In this document: piece by piece, positions 47,689-58,691 of the stretch
How positions within the stretch are numbered: position 1 is the stretch's first letter
Layout of the letters: every line of letters starts with the position of its first letter
From: Populus alba
Lineage: Eukaryota > Streptophyta > Magnoliopsida > Malpighiales > Salicaceae
NCBI RefSeq assembly: GCF_005239225.2
Contig: NC_133284.1
Coordinates: 32,288,339-32,352,338 of the forward strand
Length of the DNA stretch: 64,000 bases
Direction of reading: 5' to 3'
Made by a program: the position numbers and the translations under genes
Notes under the pieces: generated by a model
Database searches by the model: none
The model's input: only the letters and a program-made list of their open reading frames with translations
Told to the model about the DNA's origin: nothing

Positions 47689-48373
47689 TGTCATGGTCTT
47701 ACGCACGAGGGCATGCCAATGTAAACACTACTTGAGTTACAACAACATGTATGGGCAATGGCAGTGAGCATGGGAAATAACAAATTGGGCAACGATGTGT
47801 ATCAATACGTGTGAGCAGCGAATTCATGCTTTACACGACTTCTGACTTGGATGGTGGGTTATCCAAGGTGTGCAACAACACAACAACACTGGCATAATAT
47901 GTCAGGTTGCCTTACGGTTTGATGGGTTCAGACCAAGGGAAGTGGCAATGGGTTAGACAGTTTTCGGCAATTGGGCATTTTGGGTGAAAATTGTCCAATT
48001 TTTTTTTTTGAGATACAGTTTCTTGGTAGTTTTTTGGATACTTGTAATATAGATAGGCCAAAGGGTTGTGTAACATACAGAGGTAATTATGTAATGCACA
48101 CACAAAGTTTTTTGTGTATTCCTTTGTTAAAGTTGAATAAAGGTTAAGTTTATTTCTTGTAATACTAGTGCTTTTGTATTATGTTTCGTTACTTATGTTG
48201 TGTTTGCTTGTTTATAATCAACAAGCGATTGAGGGGAAAAACTCTTTGTTGTGTGACACATTTAGATTGTAGGCTAAACACGAGTGAAATAGGGGGAGAG
48301 GCTAAGTCTAGTTGGGGAACTAGAATGCCGCGTAGAGATGGAAATTTTTGACAAAAAATCTGACCCTATGACA
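47689..48373 (+). repeat. Right LTR
   Basis: Begins TGTCATGGTCTTACGCACG, ends CTATGACA. Contains a T-run near 48000 that the left copy lacks. Confidence 0.9.
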
Positions 48374-48595
48374 AATGCCAAAGGCAGGTGCTTTCGTTGT
48401 CACCTTTAGACACTCGACATCTAATTATGCCGTGTATACCTTGAAAAAAGTGCATCACTTGCAATCGATCTTTTCTAGTAATTCATTATTTGTAATTATA
48501 TATTCTTTTGAAAATTTAACCTATAACATTAACTATAATTTTTTATGATAATTTACTATTTATATAAACAATAAAGCATCTTAATAAATGTTTTA

Positions 48596-48740
48596 AATTT
48601 TTTTAAGATAAATTTAAGTCTTAACTTAGTTGGTTAATGCATGTGACAAGTATGAGGTTGCGGGTTCGTGAAGCGCTCTTATTTTTACAAAATATGACTT
48701 GTGTAACACTTTTTTTTTTTTTTTCAAAAAATAAGGGGTT
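48596..48740 (+). repeat. Possible tRNA-derived SINE fragment
   Basis: AACTTAGTTGGTTAATGC resembles a tRNA A box. GCGGGTTCGTGAAGC, about 35 bases on, resembles a B box, and a T-run follows at about 48710. No target duplication found, so the call is weak. Confidence 0.3.
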
Positions 48741-49893
48741 AATGATTAAAAAAATAAAACAAGCCCACTCACCCCTGATAATCTCTTATGCATGTGTGGG
48801 CTTGGCTCTTTGTTGTTGTTTTTTTATTCCTTGTTTCTTTGGACAATACAAATTTTTTTTACTGGATTTACACACTATTTAGTTTTGACATGTTTTTTCT
48901 AAATATTATTATAAATTTTATTTGAATTTTAATAATTATGTATTTGATTTGAAAATAATAAACTAATAATATATTGTTTATGAAAATCCGATTAAAATTG
49001 GTTGTTTATTATTAAAATATTTAAACTAGAGCATGATATTGTATTTATGATTTTTAAGCTTTAAATTACACAAATATGAATATATTATTTTGATATTTTA
49101 AAAAAACATAAACAATATTTCCAGTTAAAAAAGCTTTGTTAGCTAAGATAAACAAGAGATGTGTTGATAAAAAATTATTTTTATAAATTTATTTTTGAAA
49201 AAGATTATATTTTTAGGTTTAATGACAATGTCAAAATATTTACCTTGAAGTGAATTTTGTAAAAATCTTAAAAAAATAACGGATATACAAAATAGTATAA
49301 ACTATTTGTTTAGACTAAAACTGAACAATCGTTCCTTCTATTAACAAGATAACTCATCTCTAAATATAATTTCTCCGCGAAAGAAAATTTCTGATTGAAC
49401 AAAATTTTATCTTCGCAGTATCTTATTCTGATCGAGACAAACAAGTGAAGGGCCATGAGCATGAAAAGGAGTGGGAGCAAGAGCCCGTTTGATGTACAAA
49501 CTCTCTTAAAGAAGTTGACTCTTTGGTGTTTCTTGGATCATTTTTAAGAGCGTCTTCCTTTTTTTATTTTTTTTTATTTTTTATTTTTTTATATGATTGG
49601 TCTAAATGACTAGCTGTTTTTAAAATCTCACTGCATGTTCTTACAGGGTCAGAATTTGTTCTACTTTTTGCGTGTAAGAAAGTTGTTGCTTCATGCATGC
49701 GTCTAATGTTGTTTAATTAGTATTTGTTCCAGCTCTTGTGTAGCCACATAATTTATTTTTAAGAAAGTGGTTGCTTCATGCATGCGTCTAACGTCATCAA
49801 TTTACAGGAGATATGTCGTTTTGACTATGCCATTCGTTTACAAGGAGAAAGATGTCAGAAAGAGAAATGTTGAACATGGAGAAGGGCGGAAAG
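48741..49893. other. Intergenic, no gene supported
   Basis: AT-rich. TTGCTTCATGCATGCGTCTAA occurs twice (about 49687 and 49768). No gene. Confidence 0.35.
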
Positions 49894-50251
49894 CTTTGTC
49901 GAAGAAAGGAAATTAGTTCGGTCGGTGAGATTTATCTACTAAAATATTAATAATTTTTTGGAGTGTTTAAGATCAATGCACTTTTTAAGTCTTAACCAGT
50001 TGCAAGTTGAAGAGGAACTTTTTAATTACACGTTCCACATTAGAGTAGTTAAGGAACTGTTTGAGAATGTGATTACTTTGTCAAAGAAATTAGTTTGGTG
50101 AGATTTATCTACTAAAATATTAATAATTTTTTGGAGTGTTTAAGATCAATGCACTTCTTAAGTCTTAACCCGTTGCAAGTTGAAGAGGAACTTTTTTAAT
50201 TACACGTTGCAACATTAGAGTAGTTAAGAGACTGTTTTGAGAGTGTGATTG
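49894..50251. repeat. ~182-bp tandem duplication
   Basis: Unit 1 49894-50075, unit 2 50076-50251. Both start CTTTGTC and share GAGATTTATCTACTAAAATA, TTTTTTGGAGTGTTTAAGAT and GTTGCAAGTTGAAGAGGAAC with few differences. Recent duplication of non-coding DNA. Confidence 0.85.
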
Positions 50252-52445
50252 AGGTTTATTTTTCATGTAAAAATATATAAAATAATTTTTTTTATTTTTA
50301 AAAAATAATTTTTAAGATCAGCGTATAAAACGATCTAAAATATATATAAAAAAAATTATTTTTCACAAAAAAAATTAAATTTATTGGACACACATGTTTG
50401 GCCTGCGTTTCTAATTGTAGTCTAAGTATTATCCCATGAATTTAGACCATAAACTATATTTTTTTAAAATTTAAATATTTTTTAAAATAATTTTTTTATA
50501 TTTTTAGATTTTTTTAATATATTAATTTCAAAAATAATTTTAAAAAAAATAAAAAAAAAATATTATTTTAATATATTTTTAAATAAAAAATATATTTTTA
50601 ATTTATGAGAAGAAGCTGGTCGTCCGCGCAACAGACAACAAGGCATCTTGCTCTCTTTACCGGCTGCCTCATGTTCTCTATTGTTGAGACGTGGACCTAC
50701 CGTCCATTGCCATGTAAGCATTAAAAAGGTTTAAGTTCTTTGACAGTTGGCAACACTTTCAACCGAGCCTTGTCGGTCCCTTGCCCCGTATTGGTGGTGC
50801 TTCGAATTTCGGTTGCTGCCTTTTGCCCACCTATTTGGCAAAATGGCAGCTCCTCGGTTTTTCTCTGTGATCTGGCGCAACGCGTTTAAAATATATATGA
50901 TGCATTGCGTAAATTTAACCCGTAATTAATTACTTGTTTTCATTTTTTTTATAACATGAATATCCAGTTAGCTTCCTGATTAATTCTATAAATTTTAAAA
51001 TTAATAATTATATAAGGTTTTTAGTAATTATCATATTATTAATTATAAGACTCAAATATAAAACCATAAAAAAAATCTTTTAATTCCAAACTCTTATTAC
51101 TAGAATATCTATTATATTATTTTCATTTTTTATTTTACCATTAATGAGTTACTCAAACTGGCATGTACCCGTGTTTTTAATTTAGAGTGTGAGCAGCATT
51201 AACTATTTTTTAAAAAAAATATTACATTCTAATTCTAACAACTAATTGTGTAATTTGGATGGAAAGCTCTAGCACATTTCTATTTGTTTGACTCTACCTA
51301 TTAGGCACCTCCCAAGATTTTATAATGTCCCATTGGCTACACCTGTGGAGTAATTAATCTCCTCTTTTTTAAAAAGAAAAGAAAAGAAAAGGGTAAAACA
51401 TTTAATCATAGTTGGTAATTAGTGAACCTTGTCTCTTAGACGGCGAACTTAATAGCCATGCTCTGATAAAAAATCTCACTAAGAATGCTTAATTAGAGTA
51501 TAACTTAGATTATTCACCGTGCTGTTCTATCGGGTTAAATTTTTTTAAAACATAAAAAATAAAAAATACATTTAGTTGTTTTTAATATATTTTTTTTCAA
51601 CAGAAAAAAAATTAAATTATTTGAAAATTGATTTAATGTGATTTAATTAATTTTTGTGGGTCTAAAAACATCTTGGAAGACCAGTAAAAATATAATTTAA
51701 TTAAAAAATATTAAAAATATTTTTTTAAAAAAATATTAAAATAACAACATGATAGATTGACTTGAGTTAACTAGAATCAATTGAGATATCTTATCAAATT
51801 TGTGTTATTTAAGTAAAATAACCTTATAATCTTTTTTTTAATATTAAATAATAAAATTAAAAAAATATTAATTAAAAACACTGTTCCAATTATAAATGGC
51901 GTTTTATAAGAAGTATTACAGTAAAAACTCATCCTCTTTAGTTTTTTTTTCTTAATGCTAATTAATTAATAACTGGAAGTTTCATTCCGTATAAAGGAGT
52001 GAACACAAGAACCCTTCCATTCAATGGATATTCCTCATCCACAACCACAAAGCCAAACCACCGCAAAAATAGACTTCCACGAAACACCAACCTTTTATTA
52101 CCATGCCAACCACATGTTCATTGCTCTACCAATCAGCCGATCCTTTGACAAAGACAAACCTCGCAGGTTAAAAGCAACCAAGATCTCGATTTATTTCAAC
52201 GGCCCAGATTAAACCCCAATCCACTCCATCATGGATAAGGATAAACTCAGTATCATCAGCCCCACTATCTTCCCCATTTACGTCTTCCCCATTCGGCACC
52301 CCCAAGAGCCCAAACCACACCCCCCCTTCTTGTCATCAAACGGTTTCCCAATTATCCACTTGTAAATTCCACGTCACCCCAAAAACTAAAATTAAAATAA
52401 ATAAATAAAGGTACTTATTTCTTGACACCCTCCTCGACTCTCGCA
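50252..52445. other. Intergenic with AT-rich MITE-like stretches
   Basis: Two adjacent AT-rich MITE-family fragments at about 50252-50430 and 50450-50610, and a weaker one at about 51545-51660. The last 400 bases are more GC-rich and should be the promoter of the downstream kinase. They contain CCACGTCA at 52369-52376, an ACGT-core (ABRE-like) site. Confidence 0.4.
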
Positions 52446-52454
52446 TATATAAAT
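52446..52454 (+). promoter_or_regulatory. TATA box of the MAPKKK gene
   Basis: TATATAAAT 74-82 bases upstream of the start codon, giving a short 5' UTR. Confidence 0.75.
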
Positions 52455-52527
52455 GGTCTTGGGCCCTCATAACTCTCAAACGAGCTTCATCAAAATTTTA
52501 ATGAGCTCTCATTGAAAAACACACAAC

Positions 52528-53922
52528 ATGTTTTCTTGGGTGAGAGGAAAGTGCATAGGCAGAGGCTCTTATGGCACCGTCAACTTGGCTTTCAACAAAC
52601 AAACCGATGCGGTTTTTGCCGTGAAGAGTGCCTCTGAAGCAAATCACGTTCAAGCGTTAGACAATGAGATCAAGATTCTAAGCTCGTTGTCTTCTCGTTT
52701 TATTGTTAAATTCCTCGGCGACGACGTCTCGTTTGAAAATTCAACAACCTGCCGGAATCTTCACATGGAGTACTTGCCAGGAGGCACCCTTGCTGACCTG
52801 GCTTCATCAACACACCGTTTGGCTGACGTGGACGAGCAGGCTGTTCGGTCATTTACATATTGTATAGTCTCTGCTTTGAAGTACATACACTCTAGAGGCA
52901 TTGTTCACTGTGATGTTAAAGGACGGAATATTCTATTGGGTAATAATTCAGATTCCGTTAAGCTAGCAGATTTCGGTTCGGCGATTGACGCTGCATGTGG
53001 GGAGCCCCTTTTGCCACGTGGAAGTCCGCTGTGGATGGCACCGGAGGTGATCAGACGCGAATACCAGGGACCGAAAAGTGATGTCTGGTCTCTGGGCTGT
53101 ACAATTATTGAGATGGTCACCGGAAAGCCGGCTTGGGAGGATCGCGGGGCTGATTCGCTGAGTCTGATCGGCTTTTCAAACGAAGTGCCCGAGTTGCCGA
53201 GTAAGTTGTGTGTGCTGGGTCAGGATTTTCTGATGAAGTGTTTGATGAGGGAGCCAAATCAGCGGTGGAGCTGTGATCAGCTACTGCAGCACCCATTCTT
53301 AGCTTCTGTGAATTCTGATTTGCTGGGGAACGAATTGTCTCCACGTTGCGTACTCGATTGGTACTTCAATTCAGATTTCGAGGACGATAATGACGTAAGG
53401 GAGCAAGGTACGGCTTCGAGTTTTGACAATATTGAGGTTTCGGCTAAAAATAGGATTGGTAAATTGGTGACTAGTGGAGGAGTAAATTGGGAAACAAATG
53501 ATGGCTGGGCTGAGGTGAGGAGTGGTTGTGTGAAACGTGAAAGAGGTGAGGGTGATGAATCAGGGACCAGTTCGGTATATTCTTCTGATTCGTTGTGGAT
53601 AAGTGAGGAAGGGGGTAGGGTAAAACGGAAAGTCTGTAATTTTAGTGCTGGCGAATTACACGTGAATGGCTCTAATGGTTCGTCCTTTTGTGGGATTCAT
53701 TGGCGCGGTGAGGTGTGCAGCGGAAGTGAAAGAGGTGGTGGTTCGGGTTGTCATTATGGTTCACAAAAGGCGGAGCTAGCGGTGGAGGGGAGTGAGTTGG
53801 TAGGGATTTACTACAGAATCTTGTGTAATTTGTTGTTGTATTTACTGTGTTTCATGAGATTAATGAGATGTAAATTTATTCTTTGGTGTAAAATCTTTGT
53901 TGTTGGGTTTAATATGTGCTAG
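52528..53922 (+). CDS. MAPKKK17/18-type protein kinase (MEKK-like, intronless)
   Basis: Ser/Thr kinase expected to phosphorylate MAPKKs. In Arabidopsis the closest relatives (MAPKKK15-21 group) are intronless, and several are induced by abscisic acid. The single exon encodes 464 residues. The kinase domain is about residues 4-263: glycine loop GKCIGRGSYGTV, VAIK-type lysine in FAVKSA, a LHMEYLPGGTLADL hinge, catalytic loop HCDVKGRNILL, DFG in LADFGSA, GSPLWMAPEV (APE), DVWSLGCTIIEM and RWSCDQLLQHPFL. All catalytic residues are present. The C-terminal 200 residues are acidic and Ser/Gly-rich, without a domain, and end in a hydrophobic, Cys-rich stretch (about residues 425-464). The ATG is the first in the transcript after the TATA box. 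An ACGT-core site upstream at 52369 fits stress control but is only suggestive. Confidence 0.93.
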   Translation: MFSWVRGKCIGRGSYGTVNLAFNKQTDAVFAVKSASEANHVQALDNEIKILSSLSSRFIVKFLGDDVSFENSTTCRNLHMEYLPGGTLADLASSTHRLADVDEQAVRSFTYCIVSALKYIHSRGIVHCDVKGRNILLGNNSDSVKLADFGSAIDAACGEPLLPRGSPLWMAPEVIRREYQGPKSDVWSLGCTIIEMVTGKPAWEDRGADSLSLIGFSNEVPELPSKLCVLGQDFLMKCLMREPNQRWSCDQLLQHPFLASVNSDLLGNELSPRCVLDWYFNSDFEDDNDVREQGTASSFDNIEVSAKNRIGKLVTSGGVNWETNDGWAEVRSGCVKRERGEGDESGTSSVYSSDSLWISEEGGRVKRKVCNFSAGELHVNGSNGSSFCGIHWRGEVCSGSERGGGSGCHYGSQKAELAVEGSELVGIYYRILCNLLLYLLCFMRLMRCKFILWCKIFVVGFNMC

Positions 53923-56628
53923 CACATTCGAATGTGTTCAGTTTAATTATGGAGTTTTTCCGGTCCTCACAGCAAGTAGAACTACCACGTTGACGTAAAA
54001 AGTACTCGCTTTACAATTTGGTTGCCTGCTTACACTGCAAAGTTGTTTTGAAAATGAACTTCATCCTAAAATCATAGCATTTTGTCATCGCACAACTCTC
54101 CGAACTTTTACCTCCTATGAGTCAAACAAAGGATCGATCAAAATCCAAAGCACGGGCCACTAACAACTTAAAGAACTTAGCCCTTATCAGTCATAAGGGC
54201 ATTGTGGTGACAATAAGGAGCAATAATTGAGAAGAGTGATTGATCAATTCGAGACTGAAGATATTGCAAGATTGCCGGTTTGTAGTCTTGCTTGATTTGC
54301 CGTAGGCAAGTGACAGCAGGTTTGCCATGAGGCCATTTCAGGAAAAAAGCATGCGGATCGGCATGCAACTTGCTGGTATCATGTGTGTCCCCGTTGATTG
54401 TGCTCCAGGTTGGTTACAACTAGAATCCATTCAATTTCGAAGAGACACAAGTGTATTGTCCAGCTCTCGAATTAAGAGAGAAGATTCAAATCTTACCGAA
54501 GTTGTCCGGTCGGATCACAATTTTCCCTTTTTGGTCAGGAGCAAATTGTTACTCTGGCAAAAAAAATTTAATCATGTGATTTCAAGGTAACGTTGCCTAA
54601 TATTTCTTAAATATGAATCTACAAAAATCATCAAAAAGAAATATCACCTCCGTGTATTGATTAATCAGCGTCTAATCTTTACTTTCAAGTTTCACTTTCT
54701 AAATGGCACATTCTATTTCATACCGCTTTTCTTACGAAATATTTTAATCATATTCTATAAATTTGATATATAAACTAAAATATTAAGTATATAAAGCTTA
54801 AACACGCGGGGGGGTTTTACTGGAGTCATTTTTATTATGCACTCTCTCGTAAATTAACATGGATTAGAATGATTATTTTTATAAAAAGTTTAGATTGATC
54901 TTCAAACTTTTTTTTTTTACACAATTAAGCTATTTTGAATCCAAATTTACACTCAATTGTATATATTTTTTTGAAAAGGTTGAATTAAAAGTCAAAAGAC
55001 CAAAATGGAAATAAATGGCAATATAGATGTTGGATTTGAATTTCATATGAAAAGTTTACTTTATTCCCCTATTTTATGATCTAGATAAGAGGTTTGTTTG
55101 GGTGACCCGAGTTTTCTTTTTAGGTTGCTTATTTTTTTTATTTTTCTTTTTATTAGATTATTACATTTACATGATCCTATTCACGGGTTTTAATGACCTC
55201 ACCTGATTTTACTGGTGCTTTGTTTTTTAAAAATTTATTTTTTCATTTTTTTTATTAATTTTATGCTTCTACATTTTAATTTTTGGTTATTAGCAATCAT
55301 GATTTTATTTTTCAATTATTTTTCTATGATGTGAAGTTGCAGCTTTTTTTTTTTTTCATTTTTAAAAAATATATTGACAACGCTTGAGTATTGTTTCTTT
55401 AAGTTGTAAGAAAATTAGCCCGAACCTGCGGAAAAATACAGGCCAACCATCTAATAAATAATTAAAAATTGTAATTATGCTTTAACGAAGAATACAATGC
55501 AAAGTAAAATTTTAGATATAGCAGACACTTCAACTATTGTAGTCGCGAGGAAACAGGATGAGCATCACAAAGGTTAACAATGTGAAATTTCTCGAGCGAT
55601 AAAGTAGAATGATGTTGTATGCCAAATGACTATTGTCTCTTTTCTTATCAAAATTAGCTCCTTAATATTTGTCTTTTCTTTTGGTATGCCATATGACTAA
55701 TGTCTCTTTCACGTCTTTTTGGCAGCATGGCATAAACTATTATCCATACCAAGTAATATTTCAATTTTATCAGTATATTTTTTATTATATTTTTTCAAAA
55801 AAATATTCAATTAAAAAAATATACAAGTATAATGATTTTGTATTCTCGAGTATACTAGGCCGATACCCGCCATCACCCAACGCGTCCCCGTAAAAGCATA
55901 ATGGGCAGATCCAGGTACTATTAGATCAGGTCAAATCAAGACTTAAAAGTTATTGGGTTCGGCACTGGCTAAACCTAAGTGATTGTTAGGTTTAGACAAC
56001 ACCAGACCCAACTGATGCTGGGTTTAACAGCTGCTGGCAGACCTAATAGCTTGGCTTGGCGCATTGTCGGGCCAACAGGGTGGGCCCGTCAAAGGTTATC
56101 CAAGGGTGTTGAGCTATTGGATTCTTATCATCGTACCTTGAGTATGGCCAGACTTACCACACCCATGGATTCAAACATAATACTTGAATCTAATGCTTTC
56201 AATTCTATATATTTTTACATAAAATCTTAGAAAAGTTATTTCTCAACAAGTAGAGTTAATTAAACAAGTTTACACTCCACCAACACCATTAGGTTTGTTA
56301 AAGTCTCTAATGACCTACCACGTCTTCATCTTTTTTGTCGAATAAAATAAGTAGAATATAGCTCACAATACAGCTCAAAATATTATAAAGATGGAATTAT
56401 GCTTCAGCCATTTCTCTTCATAAACTCATGTGTTATAAATACACTATGAATTTTTCAAAATAAAGGTTCACAATTTTCATCTCTAGTGCATACATATTTA
56501 AGAGCATCTCTCTCTAGAATATTATTGTACTTTTTTTTCTTCTAAAAATATACTTACTTAAGTATTAGTCACAATCCATATTGGCCTTCCAAGTACCAAA
56601 TATAAGTTATCGATTACCTTTACTAAAA
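53923..56628. other. Intergenic, one possible coding fragment
   Basis: Minus strand 54177-54368 is open for 63 codons with a codon-like composition (ADPHAFFLKWPHGKPAVTC, then YLQSRIDQSLF). It follows a possible acceptor, but I do not recognise the family. The rest is AT-rich, with a GC-richer repeat-like piece at 55910-56180 (GGGTTCGGCACTGGCTAAAC and CCAGACCCAACTGATGC). Confidence 0.35.
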
Positions 56629-56644
56629 AGAATAGATAAAATTG

Positions 56645-56815
56645 ACCTCTAAGAAGTAGCTCAACTAGTCAGGTATTAGATTTACTCCCCATTAGTCATG
56701 AGTTCAAATCCTCTTAAAATCACTAGAGACTTACATGATCATTAACTTCAGGGCTCGTGGGATTAGTTGAGGTGCGCGCAAACTAGCTTGAACACCCACG
56801 TTAATAAAAAAAACA
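56645..56815 (+). mobile_element. tRNA-related SINE with target duplication
   Basis: 171 bases. An A-box-like TAGCTCAACTAGTCAGG and a B-box-like GAGTTCAAATCCTC are about 40 bases apart, and the 3' end is A-rich (TTAATAAAAAAAACA). It is flanked by AGAATAGATAAAATTG (56629-56644) and AGAACAGATAAAATTG (56816-56831), a 16-bp duplication with one mismatch. This is a typical plant SINE in size and structure. Family not assigned. Confidence 0.85.
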
Positions 56816-56831
56816 AGAACAGATAAAATTG

Positions 56832-57987
56832 TTAGGACCAAATAATTAATCGATTATCTAACCCGAAAACTTTATTCCTAAATTACTTGGATTTTTAGAA
56901 CTACATCACCAAGAATATTAAGCCATCCCGTGATTAGTCTAGTGGTGAAATAGTCACGGTCAATGATGTATAGTGTAGCAAAGGAACCCAGCACTTTCTA
57001 ATCATAAACATTGGAATAGCTTGATAAAAAACAGTCTCACATAGGCACCTTTTATTTGTCGTGCTCTTATCCCAGATATTGGATGTCTAAGAGGCATCCC
57101 TTTTCATTAATTGCCCCCCTGCATGTTTCCAACATGAAAACTTTATCATGTTTGCCAGCAAATTCTTTCTTGATCTCCCACATCTTTGAGATCCTCTTGA
57201 TTGTTAAGTTTTGGCGTACATGATGACATGCTGAAGTTTCTCACGAGTGCGGATCCTCCTTTCCATATACTATGGACGGATTATAAAATTGCCAGGTTTC
57301 CAATTGTTCACGAAGAAATCGAATCCGAGCTATGCAGCCAGGAAATTTCATTGCATATCTTTTGTTGCTTCTCCTTCTTTTGTCTGCTCGCAAGCAGATA
57401 ATACAAAGCCGATCTAAATCGGCCCTTTAAGGCATAGTCTTAATGAACCCGTGAACTTCGTTTGTCTCGAACTCTGGGGTTCCGGTGGATAGACACCATT
57501 ATTCCCCATTTAATAGAAAAAATGCACCAAGGAAACAACACGATCTCAGTGAGAAGGAAAGGGAAACAAAGGAAAATTCGCCCACTAGTGGCCTCTGTTT
57601 TTTTTACAGACAATAGTATGGAAGATTAGATCAATCATGAAATCTGCTAGCATAAGTGTACTTTCAATCATTTAGGATCGTAACTACTAGATCATTGGTC
57701 CATTTTATTCCGCGGGTCAAATAAAATTTCATTTCTATGTAAAAATAAATATTTAGTAGTTGCTTATGTTTATTCTAGTAGAAAAAACAACAACAAGGGG
57801 ATTAACCTGATGTTACATGGTCGATTTGGTAGGTTCAAAAACAATTTAAATGATCGGTAAAAACATGATTTGACTCTAAAAACAAATATTTAAGTTGAGA
57901 TTTTCATATAAATATTAAGACGATAACATATTGATTTGATTCAGGTCAATTCCAGTTTAATATGTTAATCTGCATGTCAAGTTATCG
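56832..57987. other. Intergenic, no gene supported
   Basis: AT-rich flank between the SINE and the CACTA element. A frame of 66 codons at 57201-57401 has no recognised domain. Confidence 0.35.
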
Positions 57988-58480
57988 CACAACAAGAATT
58001 TACAGTTTTACCGACAGAAATATTCCGTCGGTATGTGATTGATAGTACGTCGGTAAAATATTTACCGACTAAATTACCGACGGAATACGTCCGTCGGCTT
58101 ACCTTTCATCGGTGATTCCACATTCCGTCGCTATATCGGTCAGCAAAACAAAAAAAACCATTTACCAATGGTTTTACAGACGGATTTTGCGTGCCAAAAA
58201 AAAAAAACTTTCCCGCTTCACAAATACCGACGGATTTTTATTCTGTCGGTGATATCAAATTCACCGACGGTTACTTTCCGTCGGTAAATTGTTGAAATAC
58301 CGACAGAATATTCCGTCTGTAAGTTCATCAATAAGTTACAATACCGACGGAATTTTTTCGTCGGTAAATCCGTTGGTGAGTCATGAAAACACCGACCGAA
58401 TTTATCCATTCGTAAATTTGTCGGTGATGGTCGCAGCTACTGTCTAATGCCGACGGATGTATTCCGTCGGTAAATCCCTT
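57988..58480. repeat. CACTA terminal and subterminal repeats
   Basis: About ten inverted or direct copies of CCGACGG/CCGTCGG, often as small palindromes such as CCGACGGAATACGTCCGTCGG at 58077-58098. These are the usual transposase-binding sites next to a CACTA end. Confidence 0.85.
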
Positions 58481-58691
58481 TGTAATTTTTTTGATTTTTT
58501 TTTATAATTATTTAGAATACTTAATATAAAATGATATAAATTAATGGTAATAAAAACTAATTATGCAAATAAAATTTATATTAAGCATCAAAAACAAAAA
58601 AATGAAAGATAAATAATATTCATTACAAAAAAAAATTGTTAAAAAAAAAACATTAAATGAAATTTTAAATGTAAATAATGTTTATCAAAAA

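Larger units (their letters stand above)
46280..48373 (+). mobile_element. Deleted chromovirus-type Ty3/gypsy LTR retrotransposon
   Basis: Left LTR 46280-46948 (669 bp) and right LTR 47689-48373 (685 bp). Both begin TGTCAT and end ATGACA, and a perfect 5-bp target duplication AATGC lies at 46275-46279 and 48374-48378. Only 740 bases remain between the LTRs. They hold stop-ridden remnants of the pol 3' end: integrase C-terminal phrases (about 46990-47450) and a chromodomain-like tail around 47480-47650 (QFDNRTAKILDHR, later LWQFEDLV). Gag, protease, reverse transcriptase and a clear primer-binding site are missing. The LTRs differ at many positions, so the insertion is old. Confidence 0.9.
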
